From Pagrus major (Eukaryota; Chordata; Actinopteri; Spariformes; Sparidae), in NCBI RefSeq assembly GCF_040436345.1, contig NC_133234.1:14026446-14090445 (forward strand): a DNA stretch of 64,000 bases. Reading direction: 5' to 3'. The translations under genes were made by a program, and so were the position numbers. This document shows, one piece after another, positions 47,396 through 62,493 of this stretch (positions are counted from its first letter, which is position 1; the number at the start of each line of letters is the position of its first letter). The notes beneath the pieces were generated by a model. It did no database searches. It was not told the origin of the DNA and worked only from the letters and a program-made list of their open reading frames with translations.

Positions 47396-49370
47396 CAGTA
47401 GAGAGCTCAGCAATAACAACCTCAGTCCTTTTACAGAGGGCGAGGTTAGAGAAGGTCAAAGTTACGCGTAGATGCTGGTCCGGTAAGGTCGGGATTAAGG
47501 AGCGTTCAAGAGCAGCATCACCTCAAAGCATCAGAGCAAAAAGAAGAGTTGTATTAAAATGAAGTGATGGAAAAAGGGACCTTGGCGGCTGCGGCAGGTT
47601 CATCGACACTAACGACAAACATGGATGTGTTGTCCGAATATTCCCGAATGCTCTCACGCGTTTAAGACTCCAGTGAAACTGTGGTATCGTGAGCATCTAC
47701 TGTATTACTCTCCCCTCTCTGCCCTCTCCCTCTGTCCCTCCCCTCAACCTCCCCCGGCATTGGCCGCTCTCTGCAAGTGCACCAAGTACTGTATATCTCA
47801 CACCAGCTCTGATCTTACCTCCATTTTGCAGCTCACTTAACTAAGAATCCAAACGGCTTTGCGTAAAGCAACTAGCGGGGAGAGAGTAGCTCTCGAGAAG
47901 AAACACATTAGAAGGGAAGTTGTGTGTTTGGGTGCGCGTGAGTCAGGGCTCCTCTAGCACGTTAGCTTGTTTGTTCACAACACTAAAATTTGGCATTTGA
48001 TTTTTTTTGCGATGCCAGTTTATCGAGTCTCTAGAGGGCTGTTGTTTTCTAGATCAGGACAGAAAGCCGCACACGTGTTGTGGTCAGTATGGAAAATGTG
48101 GGATGTACTAGTACATTTGTTTCTTAATGGTACAGAGATAAGAGTAGAGTTGTGTTCAGGAGTGTCAAGCACCTTAAAAATGTTACTGTTTGATTCAGCA
48201 AGGATCAAAAAAAATGGGTTTGAGATTTCTTGGATTTTCTTGCTCTGAGTCTTCCTCTCTGGGTCCGGGCCATTAAAGAGAAAAACATAATAATAATAAT
48301 AATAATAATAAAGAAGAAAATAAAACTGCTAATCAACACTTCAGCTTCTGACACGGCTGCAGTTCTTGCACCTGAAAACTACCTTCTGCATGAAAATAAG
48401 CTCGCTCAGTCATGCTTATCGTTAGGGAGCGGTCGCGGCAAAAGAAACTTTTAGCAGCTCCGCCGAGTTAGCTGGCTGTTAACGATAATATTTATAAAAG
48501 TGTTGATTTTATTCAGATTTTAACATTGTTGGCCATTCATTTGATTGTAACTGTCATTTGCCATAGCCCTTTTTTTTTTTTTTTTTTCGTTTTCTCTATG
48601 TACCAGTCCAATGAGTGAAACTTATGCATTAGATTTAGTCCTTTAACTCTGTATAGCACACAAATGTTCTGAACCCAAGTCATTATCGTTCTACATTAAT
48701 CACGTGAAGAATGGTCGCTCGTCTGTCGGGTATTTTCGGTTGCTTTGAGTTTAATTGTGAGTGACGTGGTGTCGAGAAAGGGCTTATGAAGTCGCAAGTC
48801 AGGTGAAATAAGTACAATGGGGGGTGACAACACCACATGGTATGCTGTAAACAAATCCTGGTTTTGTACTGGAGTGCTTTTTCAGTTTTGTGTTCATGTT
48901 ACCTTGAAATTTGTAGAGTTGTTTCTTTCTTCCTTTTCTTTTTCTTTCCTTTGGAAATGTGTTCTTCCTGTTGAGAAAAGTAGTGATTAATTAAGAAGTT
49001 ACTTTTTAGGGTTTTTTTCTCCATTACACTAAGAAAAAAATAATACCTCTACTCTAGGATTCTGTACAGCTCTTGTGATACATCTTAATGCCTTATCGTA
49101 CTCAACTGCATTTTAATTCTTTTATGATGAAATATTTCAAATCTTAGTCATGGATTCATTAAGAATATTAATGGGATGTATTTATATTTATATTTTTATA
49201 TTTCTCAACAGTATGCATGCCTAAAAGGTTGTTAGAGCAAAAAAAATCAACGATGCTTACTACAGTCATAAATATTCTGTTATTTTGTAGATGAGGTAGA
49301 GATCATGTTATTATTTTGTAATTTGGACGATTTAAAGTAAAAAGAGTAAACAGCCGTTGTTTTGTGTGCT
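47396..49370 (+). other. Probable maz 3' UTR
   Basis: No coding exon. AATAAA-type signals occur at 48307-48312 (in a TAA repeat) and 48317-48322. A later AGTAAA near 49336 is followed by a T/G-rich run (GTTGTTTTGTGTG), which could be the distal end. Transcript ends cannot be fixed from sequence alone. Confidence 0.4.
48287..48312. repeat. TAA trinucleotide repeat
   Basis: About eight TAA units in the inferred maz 3' UTR. Confidence 0.9.
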
Positions 49371-49894
49371 GATCTGTTCCTAATGAATCGCAGCTCCCTC
49401 GTCACGTCTGCCAGTTACAGACATTCATCCTGGAGGGACAGACGGACGACACGTTAAAGGAAAAACACGACACAAAGTGTGAAAGTAAGGTGTTACACCA
49501 CAAGCCTCCTGAACTACCTGCTGGAGCCCTGAAGGGCCCGCTAGAACCTCCTCTGGACCTCTGGAACGCTTTGAATGGCCACTAAAACCTAAACTATAGA
49601 TTAATTATTTATTATTTGATTACTCAATCATAATCAAAAGGCTATTTAAAATCCTACAGTAGCCTGACTGCAGAATCTCTTCAATGACCACCATGAGCTC
49701 CTGTGACACAAATAAGCTACTCAGCGGTCAACAAACACAATTAAAACACACAAAGTATGGCAGAACCTCCTTAATGAGCACTAAAAGCTCCTAAAGGATC
49801 CCAAGAATCGCCTAAAAGACGTCTAAAACCTCCTCAGTGACTATGTAAACCTCCAAAACAACTCCTAAAAGCTCTTGAAAGATCTCTAACACCT

Positions 49895-50077
49895 ACTTCC
49901 TCACGTTTTAAAACAAGTCCCCATCTGCTTCAGTTGTTCAGGAGAATGCAGCAACATTGTTTTACAGTGAAGCTCCAGAAATGTTTTGTGGACTACGAAA
50001 ACTTCACCTGACTTTCCATCATCATGAGGGTGAGTAGATGATTACATTTTTATTTTAAGGGTGAACTTACCCTTTAA
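49895..50077. repeat. Fold-back element, family A copy 4 (right half only)
   Basis: CACGTTTTAAAACAAGTCCCCATCTGCTTCAG, then CAGTGAAGCTCCAGAAATGTTTTGTGGAC, ending GGGTGAACTTACCCTTTAAA. The left arm is missing. Confidence 0.75.
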
Positions 50078-50079
50078 AC

Positions 50080-51340
50080 CTCCTCCAGAACAAGACCCCC
50101 TAGAGCCTGAATAATGTCGTCATATTAAAGTAAAACCCAACATTAGGTGTACACATGCTTTAGTAATGAATGACTGAAAGAAGATCCCTCTTCTCACAGA
50201 AATATGACTCGTATCATCAAACAGGTCGACCAACGCACACATGGACAAGTTGGCGCACGACCCAACAGACAAAACATAAAAAAACAGGTCCATGTGTAAA
50301 CATCTCCTTCACACCCGTCTGAACACAAGCCTGCAAAGATGACTTCGTGTGTGACGTCTTCACAGATGCAAAACTTGAATCCAGTGTATAAATAAACTTG
50401 ACAAACTTATTGTGCTTTATGAACACAACAAGTTGAGACACACTCACACTGGCTGCTGCAGATCCCTCACTGAAGCAAAGTCTCTTCCCTAAAAAGTAAA
50501 TACTCGTAAAACACTTGCATGCAAGTTAAAGCTGTGTGGATGTTTTCTTTCACAGCAGAAGTTTTCTTGCTCTCGTCATTTATGGCAACAAGTGTTTCAT
50601 TGGATTTTACACTCAAGACAACACTGCTCCTCTTTCCAGCCTCAGAGCCGAACGTCTGCTGACTGAAACTCGAACATTGTTCCTAATCTGTCCGATTGAC
50701 TCCTGGTCTGAGGCCTCGGCTGCACTTTACTGACTCCACTTTTAAATGACAGGGTTTTTCTATTGTCACCCACAATTCTCCTGTACTTTATGTATGTGTG
50801 TTGCATATACAGTACATACTTTTTTAAAAAATGAATTACATTTTCTAACTTATCTCACTTCTACTCTTTTTTTTATCCCCAGTTGTAGAAATCATGCAAA
50901 GGCCACAGTTACAGTTTCAACATGAGCTAACCTCTCAGGGCAGAGCTGGGCTGTTTGAACAGTGTTTGCATTGATAAGCATGTAATCTGTCACAGTTTGC
51001 AAAATGTCAGGACTCTGAACCTACAAAAACCCCACAGGCATCTCTGATAAGGAGCAGCTGAGGATTGATAATCCATCAGCTGATTTGCAAAAATGCTGCA
51101 AAGATAATCTAAAGCCTGCACGGACACACGTGTTATCGTCTTGCTGTCTTTAACAGGTTTCCAATGGTTGCCTGGTTAATCACATAAACGATGACAGCTT
51201 CAGTTTGCATGCGAATTCACGTGTTTTTAAGTGGATGTTGCCAAATTGTGAATGCAGCCGGAGTCCATTCAACGTTTCCCTGCAAATAAAACACGAAACC
51301 CCAGTTTCTGAAACGCTGTGCATTGACTGGTGCAGATTTC
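50080..51340. other. Intergenic DNA between maz and tlcd3b
   Basis: I see no exon, RNA gene or clear repeat family here. The frames at 50217-50447 and 50536-50733 are isolated and unsupported. Confidence 0.45.
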
Positions 51341-51349
51341 CTCGTCATG

Positions 51350-53262
51350 TCATGAGCTTGCTGCCTGGACCTGTAGGAAGGAGCTGGCGCAGCAGTCAGT
51401 CAGTCCACAGTGTTGAGTCAACGTTGCATCTGCGAGGCTGTGAGGCGGCGGCATCTCCGGTCTGCTGCTGCGAGACAGATGAGATGACATAGCGGCTGGA
51501 CTCGCTAACGTTACCTTGATTGCCTGGATCAAATCGTGCCCTTGTTTTTTTTTTTGGCCGTGTTTTAGCCAGCTGTTTTGCTTCAACTGGCTAAGATCGC
51601 GGGGCTAGTCACCAATGCTCTTTAGTGAGCTGCCCTCAACATAGATGTCGATCTAACTTGCTGCAAGCTAGCGTTAGCTCGCTGCCGCTACCCTTCAGAC
51701 ATTGAAGTGGCCACATAAACATGCGGATCATCGAGGCGGAGACCCCTGGGACATCTCCAACCTTAAACGCTTTCTGCAGGACACGAGTTTCGACTGGCCG
51801 CTGACTGGACTCTGCTGAGTTTCTGTGTAAATGTTGCCTAACATTTTCCATTTAGTCTAAACATGTGCAAACTCCGATCTGTTAGCCAGCTAGCATTCAC
51901 GGGTGTCGGTTAGCTCGCGTGCTACTGCTAACTGCTACAAACAAATACCAAGCTAACAAAACAGTTTAGCTTCAATATAACACTGCCACGAATGAGCGAC
52001 AAACGTGGGCAGTGGCACGTTCAAATATTAGTTGTCGTGTACTGGGTGTCATCATCTTGCTAACTACCGTTATTTGAAATTGCTCTAGACGAAATGGTTG
52101 CTAACTAAGCCAGCGGTGTCAGCTGCTAGCTGCAGCTAGCTTAGCTAACGGTCTTAGCGTCATTGTTAGCAGGCGCTTCCACGGCGCAGACAGTCGGTCA
52201 TGCTTACCAAGGCGAGGGGTGACATTTAGTGCTAGCAGCATCGTCTCTGCTCGCTAAACCTGGTTACATACTTGGATGCTGGCTGACCTAGTTTTTCATG
52301 CTAACAACTTGACAACCAAAAAACAAAGCTCGTTAGTTTGTGTTACCTGTAGCTATCTCGGGTTTGCTGTTAGCTTAACTAGCAGGTGTATTTTATGAAA
52401 AGCGTTATGTGTGAGGTTAGCTAAGTTAGCGTTTCATTTGACATGTGTGCTCTCGGACTAAACGTTGCACCATTAAGACAGAGTTGCTTAAGCTAACGTT
52501 ATTATTATTAACGCTTTTGCGGATCGGCGTCAAGACTAAGCTAACATGTCAACACTAAGCCGGTCTCTATTCGCTTTTTTTTGGTGTGCTACCTGCCAAA
52601 GCTTGGCCAGTAATTCATTTTCCCATTCAGTTAACGTTAGCTAACGTTGTTGCCAGGAACTATGAGCACCAGCATCTTATGTCTATGTCGATACTTTCGA
52701 TGTTGGGGGGATTTTAAAATAGCGCAATGCGTATTTTGCTAATGGACTTGAACTTTTTAATGAGTCAGCTAGTCTAGTGTAAGCAAACTGCTAAACCGCA
52801 TGGTCGCCCTAGGAATAAATGGGAAAGTGAATAATAAGGCTCGTCATCAGATGGATGGGGCAGCATGCTGCACTAACAGGCCTCCTCTCTGATATCCTCT
52901 GTCTCTCTGCTCCTGATCCCATGTTGCTGTAATCTAAGGCTGTTTCCCACATTGTGCCTGAGCTGTCTTTGATGCACACCGCTTTTTATCTTTACAGCAT
53001 AACAGGCGAGACCTTTAGTGGCACTAACAATCCTATATTGCCACATATGTTGGACTTTGATAATGTGCTTTGCTGTTATCTCAGTAAGTGCAGCCAATTG
53101 TACACTCGTGGGAGTTGCCGCTATGGAGATCGATACGAACTGTTTGCTCACCGATTGATGTTTTGTGTGTTTTTTTTGTAACAGAGAGGGGAAAGAGCCA
53201 CGGATCTCAAGGACCAGATTGCCCACTGAACTTTTTACCTCTCAGACAGCTCGCCAGGGACC
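51350..53262 (+). promoter_or_regulatory. Probable tlcd3b promoter, 5' UTR exon(s) and first intron
   Basis: CpG content rises from about 51360 and the region is dense in GCTAGC, GTTAGC and GCTAAC words up to about 52660. An acceptor (T-rich run then GTAACAG) ends at 53184, so the ATG-bearing exon starts at 53185 and must be joined to a non-coding first exon upstream. I could not choose the donor with confidence. Confidence 0.45.
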
Positions 53263-56420
<3,158 letters not shown>

Positions 56421-57920
56421 GAAGAGTGGCAGGGGGAGGGTGGGGAGGGAAAGGAAGGCGAATGTACCAATGAGTATGTAAAGGAAAGAAAGCTTTTGAG
56501 GGAAAAAGCGAGACTTGAAACAAGTAGCAATATAGAGAAAGCTACAGACGACGGCCTCAAAGAGCGCTGAAGTGTTTGTGTCCAACAATCTAACAGCTGG
56601 GTGTTTGGTTGCTGGCCGTCAAGCACTTCAGCTTCTCAGTTTGTAGGAAACAGAGTGCGAGTGCACTCAGTATTTTAAAGATGTCATCGGGCACTGTGAC
56701 AGATAGGAACATGCACTGACCTGAGAGGAATTTGCCTGGATGTATAGCAAGCATAGGTGGCTATTTCCCTCATGTAGATCAAATTCAGTCCTCTCTGCCT
56801 CACAGTACAGGAAGAGCAGGAAAATAGGAATGTATTATATTGTATGTTAGTACATTTGCTGTAGATGGAAGGCCTGATTCAGTTTAGTAATGAAGATGAC
56901 CTTCAAAAAAGAAAAAAAAATCCCGGCTAAGCAGTATTTTGACTTGTTAGTGTTTATTATCTGTATCCTCTATGTAGTCACTGTCACTCTAACAAAATGT
57001 AACCAACCTGCAGACTGACTCACCTTTAGAAGGGAGATAATCTCATAAGACTGTATTCTGCTGCCTTATCCCTTTTCCCCCACATTTTTTTTGCAGTTTC
57101 TTTACATTTTACTTTATTTTAACCCTCAGAGGAGAAGGAAGAGGCTCCCTCAGACGGAAAAATGTGACGGGTGTACATAGCCGATGTAAAATTGTCCTCA
57201 TTTCCATGTCAGTATTAGGTCGATGTCGATTTTTCTTTTCTTTTTTTTAATGTTTTAAGGTTTTGTCTCATTTCTGCATCCCGTTTTTAAACAATGGCGT
57301 CTTAGCATTAATACAAATCATTTCACACTTTTCCAGCTTAGTGTACGCAAACCACCACCCCCGACGTTAACGGCAGCGCTTCTCGTTTCAGTGTAGATAT
57401 GACCTCATTCCATTTACTGGTATCACAAAGTGTTTTTTGCATTCAAGGAAGTGATGCACAGTAGCAGTCACTTTACATGTGTTTTTTCTTTTTCTTTTTT
57501 TTATAGTTTGGTGCTGATGTGAATCTCAAAATATCCATCTTGATTGGCTGGAATATTTCATTAAGGGATCCATGAGATTTGAGTATTTTTAGCTTCGTTA
57601 GAGGACTTCTGATGTTGCAGTTTGAAGGGAAACAAAAGTGAAATCTCGTAAGGAAGCATTCACTTGTGATTGACACGCGGCAAGTTTGTCCACGGCGACT
57701 TGTTTTGATAATTATTTTTTAACCATGAACTGTCTAAACCTTTTAAATTGTATGATTTGCTTCTATTCACTAAGCCGTTTATTTGAGCCACTGGTTCCAT
57801 GAACCTTCTATGAACAAAACGCTAGCTTTTATCATTTCATGACTGTTTTAAAGCAGCTTCACTGTCCTGCACATGGGTCTAAAAAAAAAAAAGAAATAAA
57901 ACAAAAGCTCAGAAACCATA
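56421..57920 (+). other. Probable tlcd3b 3' UTR
   Basis: AT-rich, non-coding. Ends near AATAAA at 57895-57900, with a second candidate, ATTAAA at 58146-58151, followed by a GT-rich stretch. Minus-strand frames at 56277-56626 are shadows of the coding exon and UTR. Confidence 0.45.
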
Positions 57921-59815
57921 AAGACAGGGCAGCGTGTGCCAAAACATCTGGACAACTGTGGGCATGTTGAACACAGAACATCCATTCCCCTGTTCCATGG
58001 ACTCATAAGGTACTGCTTCTTGACAATACTAAAACATTTCAACTGATGTACTGTATATTCCACAAAATGCTCGTTATTTATTTGTAAGTATTTATTTATT
58101 TATTTATTTGGTTTGTGGTTTTTGAATGCATATTTATGCATACATATTAAACTATATGCTTCTGAGCCTTATGTGAAGGCTGTATTGTTACTCAAACTTA
58201 GCTAAAATATACTTCTCTGTCCTGAGCCTGCCTTGAGTCTTTTCTTTTTTAGCTTTTTTAACAATCAATGTTGAAAAGTAGAATTTATCAAGTGCCATTT
58301 TTAAATCACTTCTTCATCATGAGGCAAAAACAAGCCAGGAGAGGGCACCAGAAGCCATGAATTTATGTGATATTTTAACACTTCATTGATTGACCTCAGT
58401 GTAGATGAGACTCCACATTATGAAGAGGCTTTTAATGTGTTTCATAAAGGAAGTTCCTCACATTGTGGATAAATGTGAGGAAATGAGGACTGGCATCAGC
58501 AGGGATGCCATGCTTGAAGCAATGTATACTGTTACTGAATGGCAGAGATTTCACCAAACCATTTCTGTGGATATCCTTTAACATCTGGGTGTATTAGGCA
58601 GTGGTAGAAGAAGTATTAAGATCTTTTACTCATGTAAAGGTACTAATGCCTCACCGTAAAATCCTACTACCTTCAATTAAGGAAGGGTATAATCTGTACA
58701 GTTCACTCAGGCACATATCAGAAGTTAAAGTTATGAGTGCTACAATACTGTCTCATTTTACTGCAGTAGATGTTTAAGGTTGAGTTCATTTAAACTCTAA
58801 TCTACAACAATGCATCATATTCTGTAAGATATATGTATATTTTTTTGTAGCGACACTCCTGTTAGAACAAATCTCTAAAAAAGTCAACTTGTTTTCAGCT
58901 TTGTGATGATGCATTTGCCACCTAATCCAAGAGGGTTTTTTAAAATATTTTATTTTGCGTAAAGGAACACTTCATCTTTCAGCTCATCGAAAATATTAAA
59001 AATCACATTCAGAGATACATGGGTTTCATTGGACAGGAAGGGTATCAAAAATTTCTGAAAAGTAGTATAAAAAGTTGTGAGACAAATGTAGTGGAGTAAG
59101 AAGTATAGTCTGAGATAAAGTTGCATAAAATTGAAATGTGTGAAGTACCTGAAATGTGTACTTTACTACTGGTACACCACTAGTCGTCGGCCATTGTATG
59201 CAGTGTAAATTAAAGGGGTAACCACCAATCTGAAACATTTAAAGTGTGTTTACAGAACTTGGGGAGTACGACTGCACGTGTGAGAAAAAATATAATAAAG
59301 CTGAAGCTGCACGTAATCCGACAAACTGCCTCTAGTGATGTCACTCAGTGTTGAAGTTGCATTGTGGGTAATGTAAGCTGCAGGTTTTGGAAAATGAATT
59401 AGACTGCGTGCAATAAAGAAAGCAACTTTACGAGTCCAAGTGCAATATTAGACCAGTGGACTGCTTTTTAAAATCTGGCACCTACATTACCCACAATGCA
59501 TCAGATTACATGCAGCTTCGTCTGGAGCTGCAAAAGGCTTTAAACCACTTTTTTCCATATATGAAGTAGTACTCAAAGACCTGTGAATACAACTATACAA
59601 TATTGTTGTTTTTTTAATCCATACAATTTTTACTTAATGTGATGTGACCATAATGTATTTGATTCAATGCATAAATACATTCCTATCTTGTTATTATATC
59701 CTTGATCCTCCACAAACTTTAGTTTCACTGATGATCATAAACAATTAATGGGGGATTTCTGTCACCCATTCTTACTGCACACTGACTGCAGAACAGTTAA
59801 CATTCTCCAGGGTTA
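57921..59815. other. Intergenic DNA between convergent tlcd3b and pagr1
   Basis: ATTT tetranucleotide repeat at 58089-58109 and a family C fold-back at 59211-59600; otherwise no supported feature. Confidence 0.5.
59211..59600. repeat. Fold-back interspersed repeat, family C copy 2
   Basis: GTTGCATTGTGGGTAATGTAAG (about 59355) pairs with CTACATTACCCACAATGCATC (about 59481). ATTAGACCAGTGGACTGCTTTT, shared with 530-555, confirms the family. The left edge carries TTAAAGGGGTAACC. Confidence 0.7.
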
Positions 59816-59820
59816 AAATA

Positions 59821-59826
59821 TTTATT
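59821..59826 (-). terminator. Candidate pagr1 poly(A) signal
   Basis: AATAAA on the minus strand (plus TTTATT), 130 bp beyond the pagr1 stop. Confidence 0.5.
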
Positions 59827-59955
59827 GCCAATATACAAAACACACATAGAAAACATACAAAACTCGTTACATTAAAAAAAATTCAAGTTTTGAGAAAGCC
59901 TCGGAAAGATTTTGGCCTAAATTTGCCTCTGGGCCAGTCCTCGTCTCTTAATACT

Positions 59956-62493
59956 TCAGTATCTCCTCTGCCTCGGGGAGAAGATGGTGTTGGGGTTGCT
60001 GTCTCGTTCCCTTTCTTTCTCCCGCTCCTTCTGGCTGTTTGGAGACAGAGCCTCCTCCAGCTTCTTCTCGCTCTTGAAAAGATCTCGACCCGTGCGCATG
60101 ATGTGCTCCTCGATTTTGCGGTGGCGCTTCATGTCCGACAGTACTTTGTCTAGCCGAGCTTCCCTTTTCACAGAAGAGCGGGCTGAAGATCCTGGGAGAG
60201 AAGGAAGAGTTAGAGTTTAATGATACCAAACAGTGGAGAGCTAAGCAAATCCTTTTAATTTCCTGTCATACCTGGTGTTCTGCGTCTGTTGATGAAGGAG
60301 CTTTTCGGAGTGGCTTGCATTTGCTCTTCATCAAAGTCAAACTCAGTCGGAGATGGTGGCCTGGAAAAAAAAGTAAAGAGGTTTGTCATCCACAATACCT
60401 ATAAAATCCTGAAGAGATCAAATGATGAGAAGTAATAATACTGACTTGCGCTCTCTCTCCTCCCTCTCCCTTTCCTTTGCTGCCTCCTCCTCGTCATCTC
60501 TCTCAGGTGAGGGCTTACGTTCAGGCGTAAGCGACCTCCTAGGAAGGGGCACAAAGTCCAATTCCAGCATCTCGCCTTTCGCGAGGATCTCATAGAGTCT
60601 TTTTATCTCAGCGGGAGGGGGCATCCAGTTTTTGGGGTCCTCCATTTCCTCGTCGCTGTATGGGATCTCCCATTCGCCTTCCTCCACTGCTTCCTGCTTT
60701 CCCTCTTCTCCGTCCACACCTGTGTCTGCCTGAGGTTCGTCCTTGTGCTCCTCTCCGTCTGCTGCATCCTCGTCTCCATCTAAGATGACAGCAAAAATGT
60801 GCAGAAAGGCTGTTTAGCAAAAGCTGCTGAGCGATCAATGACAGGAATAATAGTACAACCTGTTTAATTATGCATCATACAGAATTATAGCACTTCTGTA
60901 TTTAATTATACTGTATGAAGTGCTGCAGATAAATTACAATGTGACTATTTATACAACTCTACAGTACTGCATATTTTGCATGTCAAGTGCTGGGTAAAAC
61001 TTACAAATTGGGAAAAAGGTTTAAAGCAACTGGTGAAGGTTAAAAAGTCATTAAACAACTTGTAAAGACATTTACTTTCTTTAAATCCTCAAAACAAGAG
61101 AGAAAAGATTTCACTGAAGGATTTTACACAGCCTTTAATTCAGAGGAGGGTTCCATCACATACTGGGTAATACTGCTTTACATTGACAGTGTTTGTTTAT
61201 CTGGCAGCTGCTCTTACAAAGTACACACTGTTGCATGCAGTATACACACAATTGGGACATACTACTCCATGACAGTGCGCCTTGAACTTTGACCCTCTTG
61301 CTCCTAGATCCGTCTCAGCCTTCACGCAAAATTGTTGGAGTACAAAGAACATAGTACTTACACTTACATGTGCTTTCATCTGTCATTGTGGTGTCAAATG
61401 TTCATGCTCTCTCAGCTTTGTTTAGATTTGCGTGGCACATCGATACATATGTGACATATGTTCCCCTGCGCAGAGGGTTGTGGGACGGAATAGCCAGAAA
61501 AGCATGCTGGCTTGTATACTGCAAAATGTGACTGGACGTAGTAGGCATACTGCATTTTACATATTTGGTATTGGGACATACTAGGGTTAAGGTTTCTGGC
61601 TATTCTGAGCCGCAATCCTCTGCGCAGTGGGAGATAAGTCACATACGTCACAGTGTGTAACGCAAATATAAAGGCAGAGATAGCACAAACATACCACAGC
61701 GTACTGACAGATTGACAGACACCACAATGACGAAAGAAAGCACATGCCAGTGTAAGTACTATGTTCTTTGTACTGTAGGGATATAGGAGCAAGAGGGTCA
61801 AAGTTCAAGGTGCACGTCATGACTAAGTAGCATGTCCCAATTGTATACGTACTGCAAGCAACAGTGTGTACTTTGTAAGGGCAGCTGCAGCATGTACTAA
61901 AAGTTTTATGTGATTGGAAACGCACCTTAAATCTTTTGAGGCATACTACATAGTATGGTAGTATGGTAGTATGGTAGTATGGGTATGGGAACGCAAGGTT
62001 GGTGTTTACACTGCTAGGATAGGAAGTTTGTAGCAGGACGGACCGGAGCTAGCTTGTTAGCATGCTAACTTCAGTAGACACCTCTGCATTCCAATACATA
62101 GACGACGTCATAATGTCAAAACTGTTATTTCTTCACTTATCGTGCTTGTTTTCAACTACAATTCTTACATATTGCACCTTTAATCGGTACACGTGTATTG
62201 GGGACTTTTTTAGACTCTGAATAAAGACTTTCGCCTTCAAAAGTGAAACTTGTTGCCAACTCTGCGTGTGTGTCTGCGGATGCTACATGTCCCGCTTTAT
62301 GTGTTTGTTAAATGGAGTTACCCTTTTCATCCTTGCTCGCAGTATCCTCCTCCTCCGTGGCAGCAGTCATCTCGGTGTCCTGTTGCTCCGTGTTGCCCGC
62401 CTCCTCCTGGACTGCTGCAGGTCTCTCGGTGTCCTTCACACCCAGAGCCTCTATGCCCTCTCTGAGTGACGAGTCTGTGGCCTCAGCCTGCAT
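59956..62493 (-). CDS. pagr1: pagr1, PAXIP1-associated glutamate-rich protein 1 (complete, 4 exons, 276 aa)
   Basis: Exons on the minus strand: 62493-62322, 60779-60446, 60360-60272, 60191-59956, joined in frame. Residues 1-85 are Glu/Ala-rich and poorly conserved. The core [16 protein letters not shown], then [16 protein letters not shown], matches human PAGR1 (254 aa). Later come [26 protein letters not shown] and [16 protein letters not shown], ending SPRQRRY (human ends FPRQRKY). Role: PAGR1 (PA1) binds PTIP/PAXIP1 and belongs to the KMT2C/KMT2D H3K4 methyltransferase complexes; it also acts with PTIP in class switching and DNA damage responses. An Arg/Glu-rich run (about 155-170) and a Lys/Glu run near the C-terminus add disorder. 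The gene converges with tlcd3b and is head-to-head with kif22. Intron 1 (60780-62321) holds a large palindromic repeat. Confidence 0.95.
61198..61890. repeat. Large palindromic fold-back element (family F) in pagr1 intron 1
   Basis: The left arm (about 61198-61520) and right arm (about 61600-61890) are inverse copies. ACAAAGTACACACTGTTGC pairs with CAACAGTGTGTACTTTGT, CCTTGAACTTTGACCCTCTTG with CAAGAGGGTCAAAGTTCAAGG, GAACATAGTACTTACAC with GTGTAAGTACTATGTTC, and CTGCGCAGAGGGTTG with CAATCCTCTGCGCAG. Each arm is about 300 bp. Frames inside (61197-61379, 61412-61801, 61587-61925) are artefacts of the repeat. Confidence 0.85.
61951..61984. repeat. Short tandem repeat, 8-bp unit TAGTATGG
   Basis: About four copies of TAGTATGG next to the right end of the palindromic element. 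Confidence 0.85.
62001..62183. repeat. MITE-like element, family B copy 3 (partial, pagr1 intron 1)
   Basis: Shares TTAGCATGCTAACTTCAGTAGA with the copy in maz intron 6 and GTCAAAACTGTTATTYCYTC words with 3626-3976. Ends ATTCTTACATATTGCACCTTTAAT; the left end is missing. Confidence 0.7.

Noticed and set aside
61412-61925. Minus-strand frames of 129 and 112 residues in pagr1 intron 1
   Set aside because: They lie entirely in a palindromic repeat and resemble no protein family; the Cys/Tyr/Val-rich text follows from the repeat.
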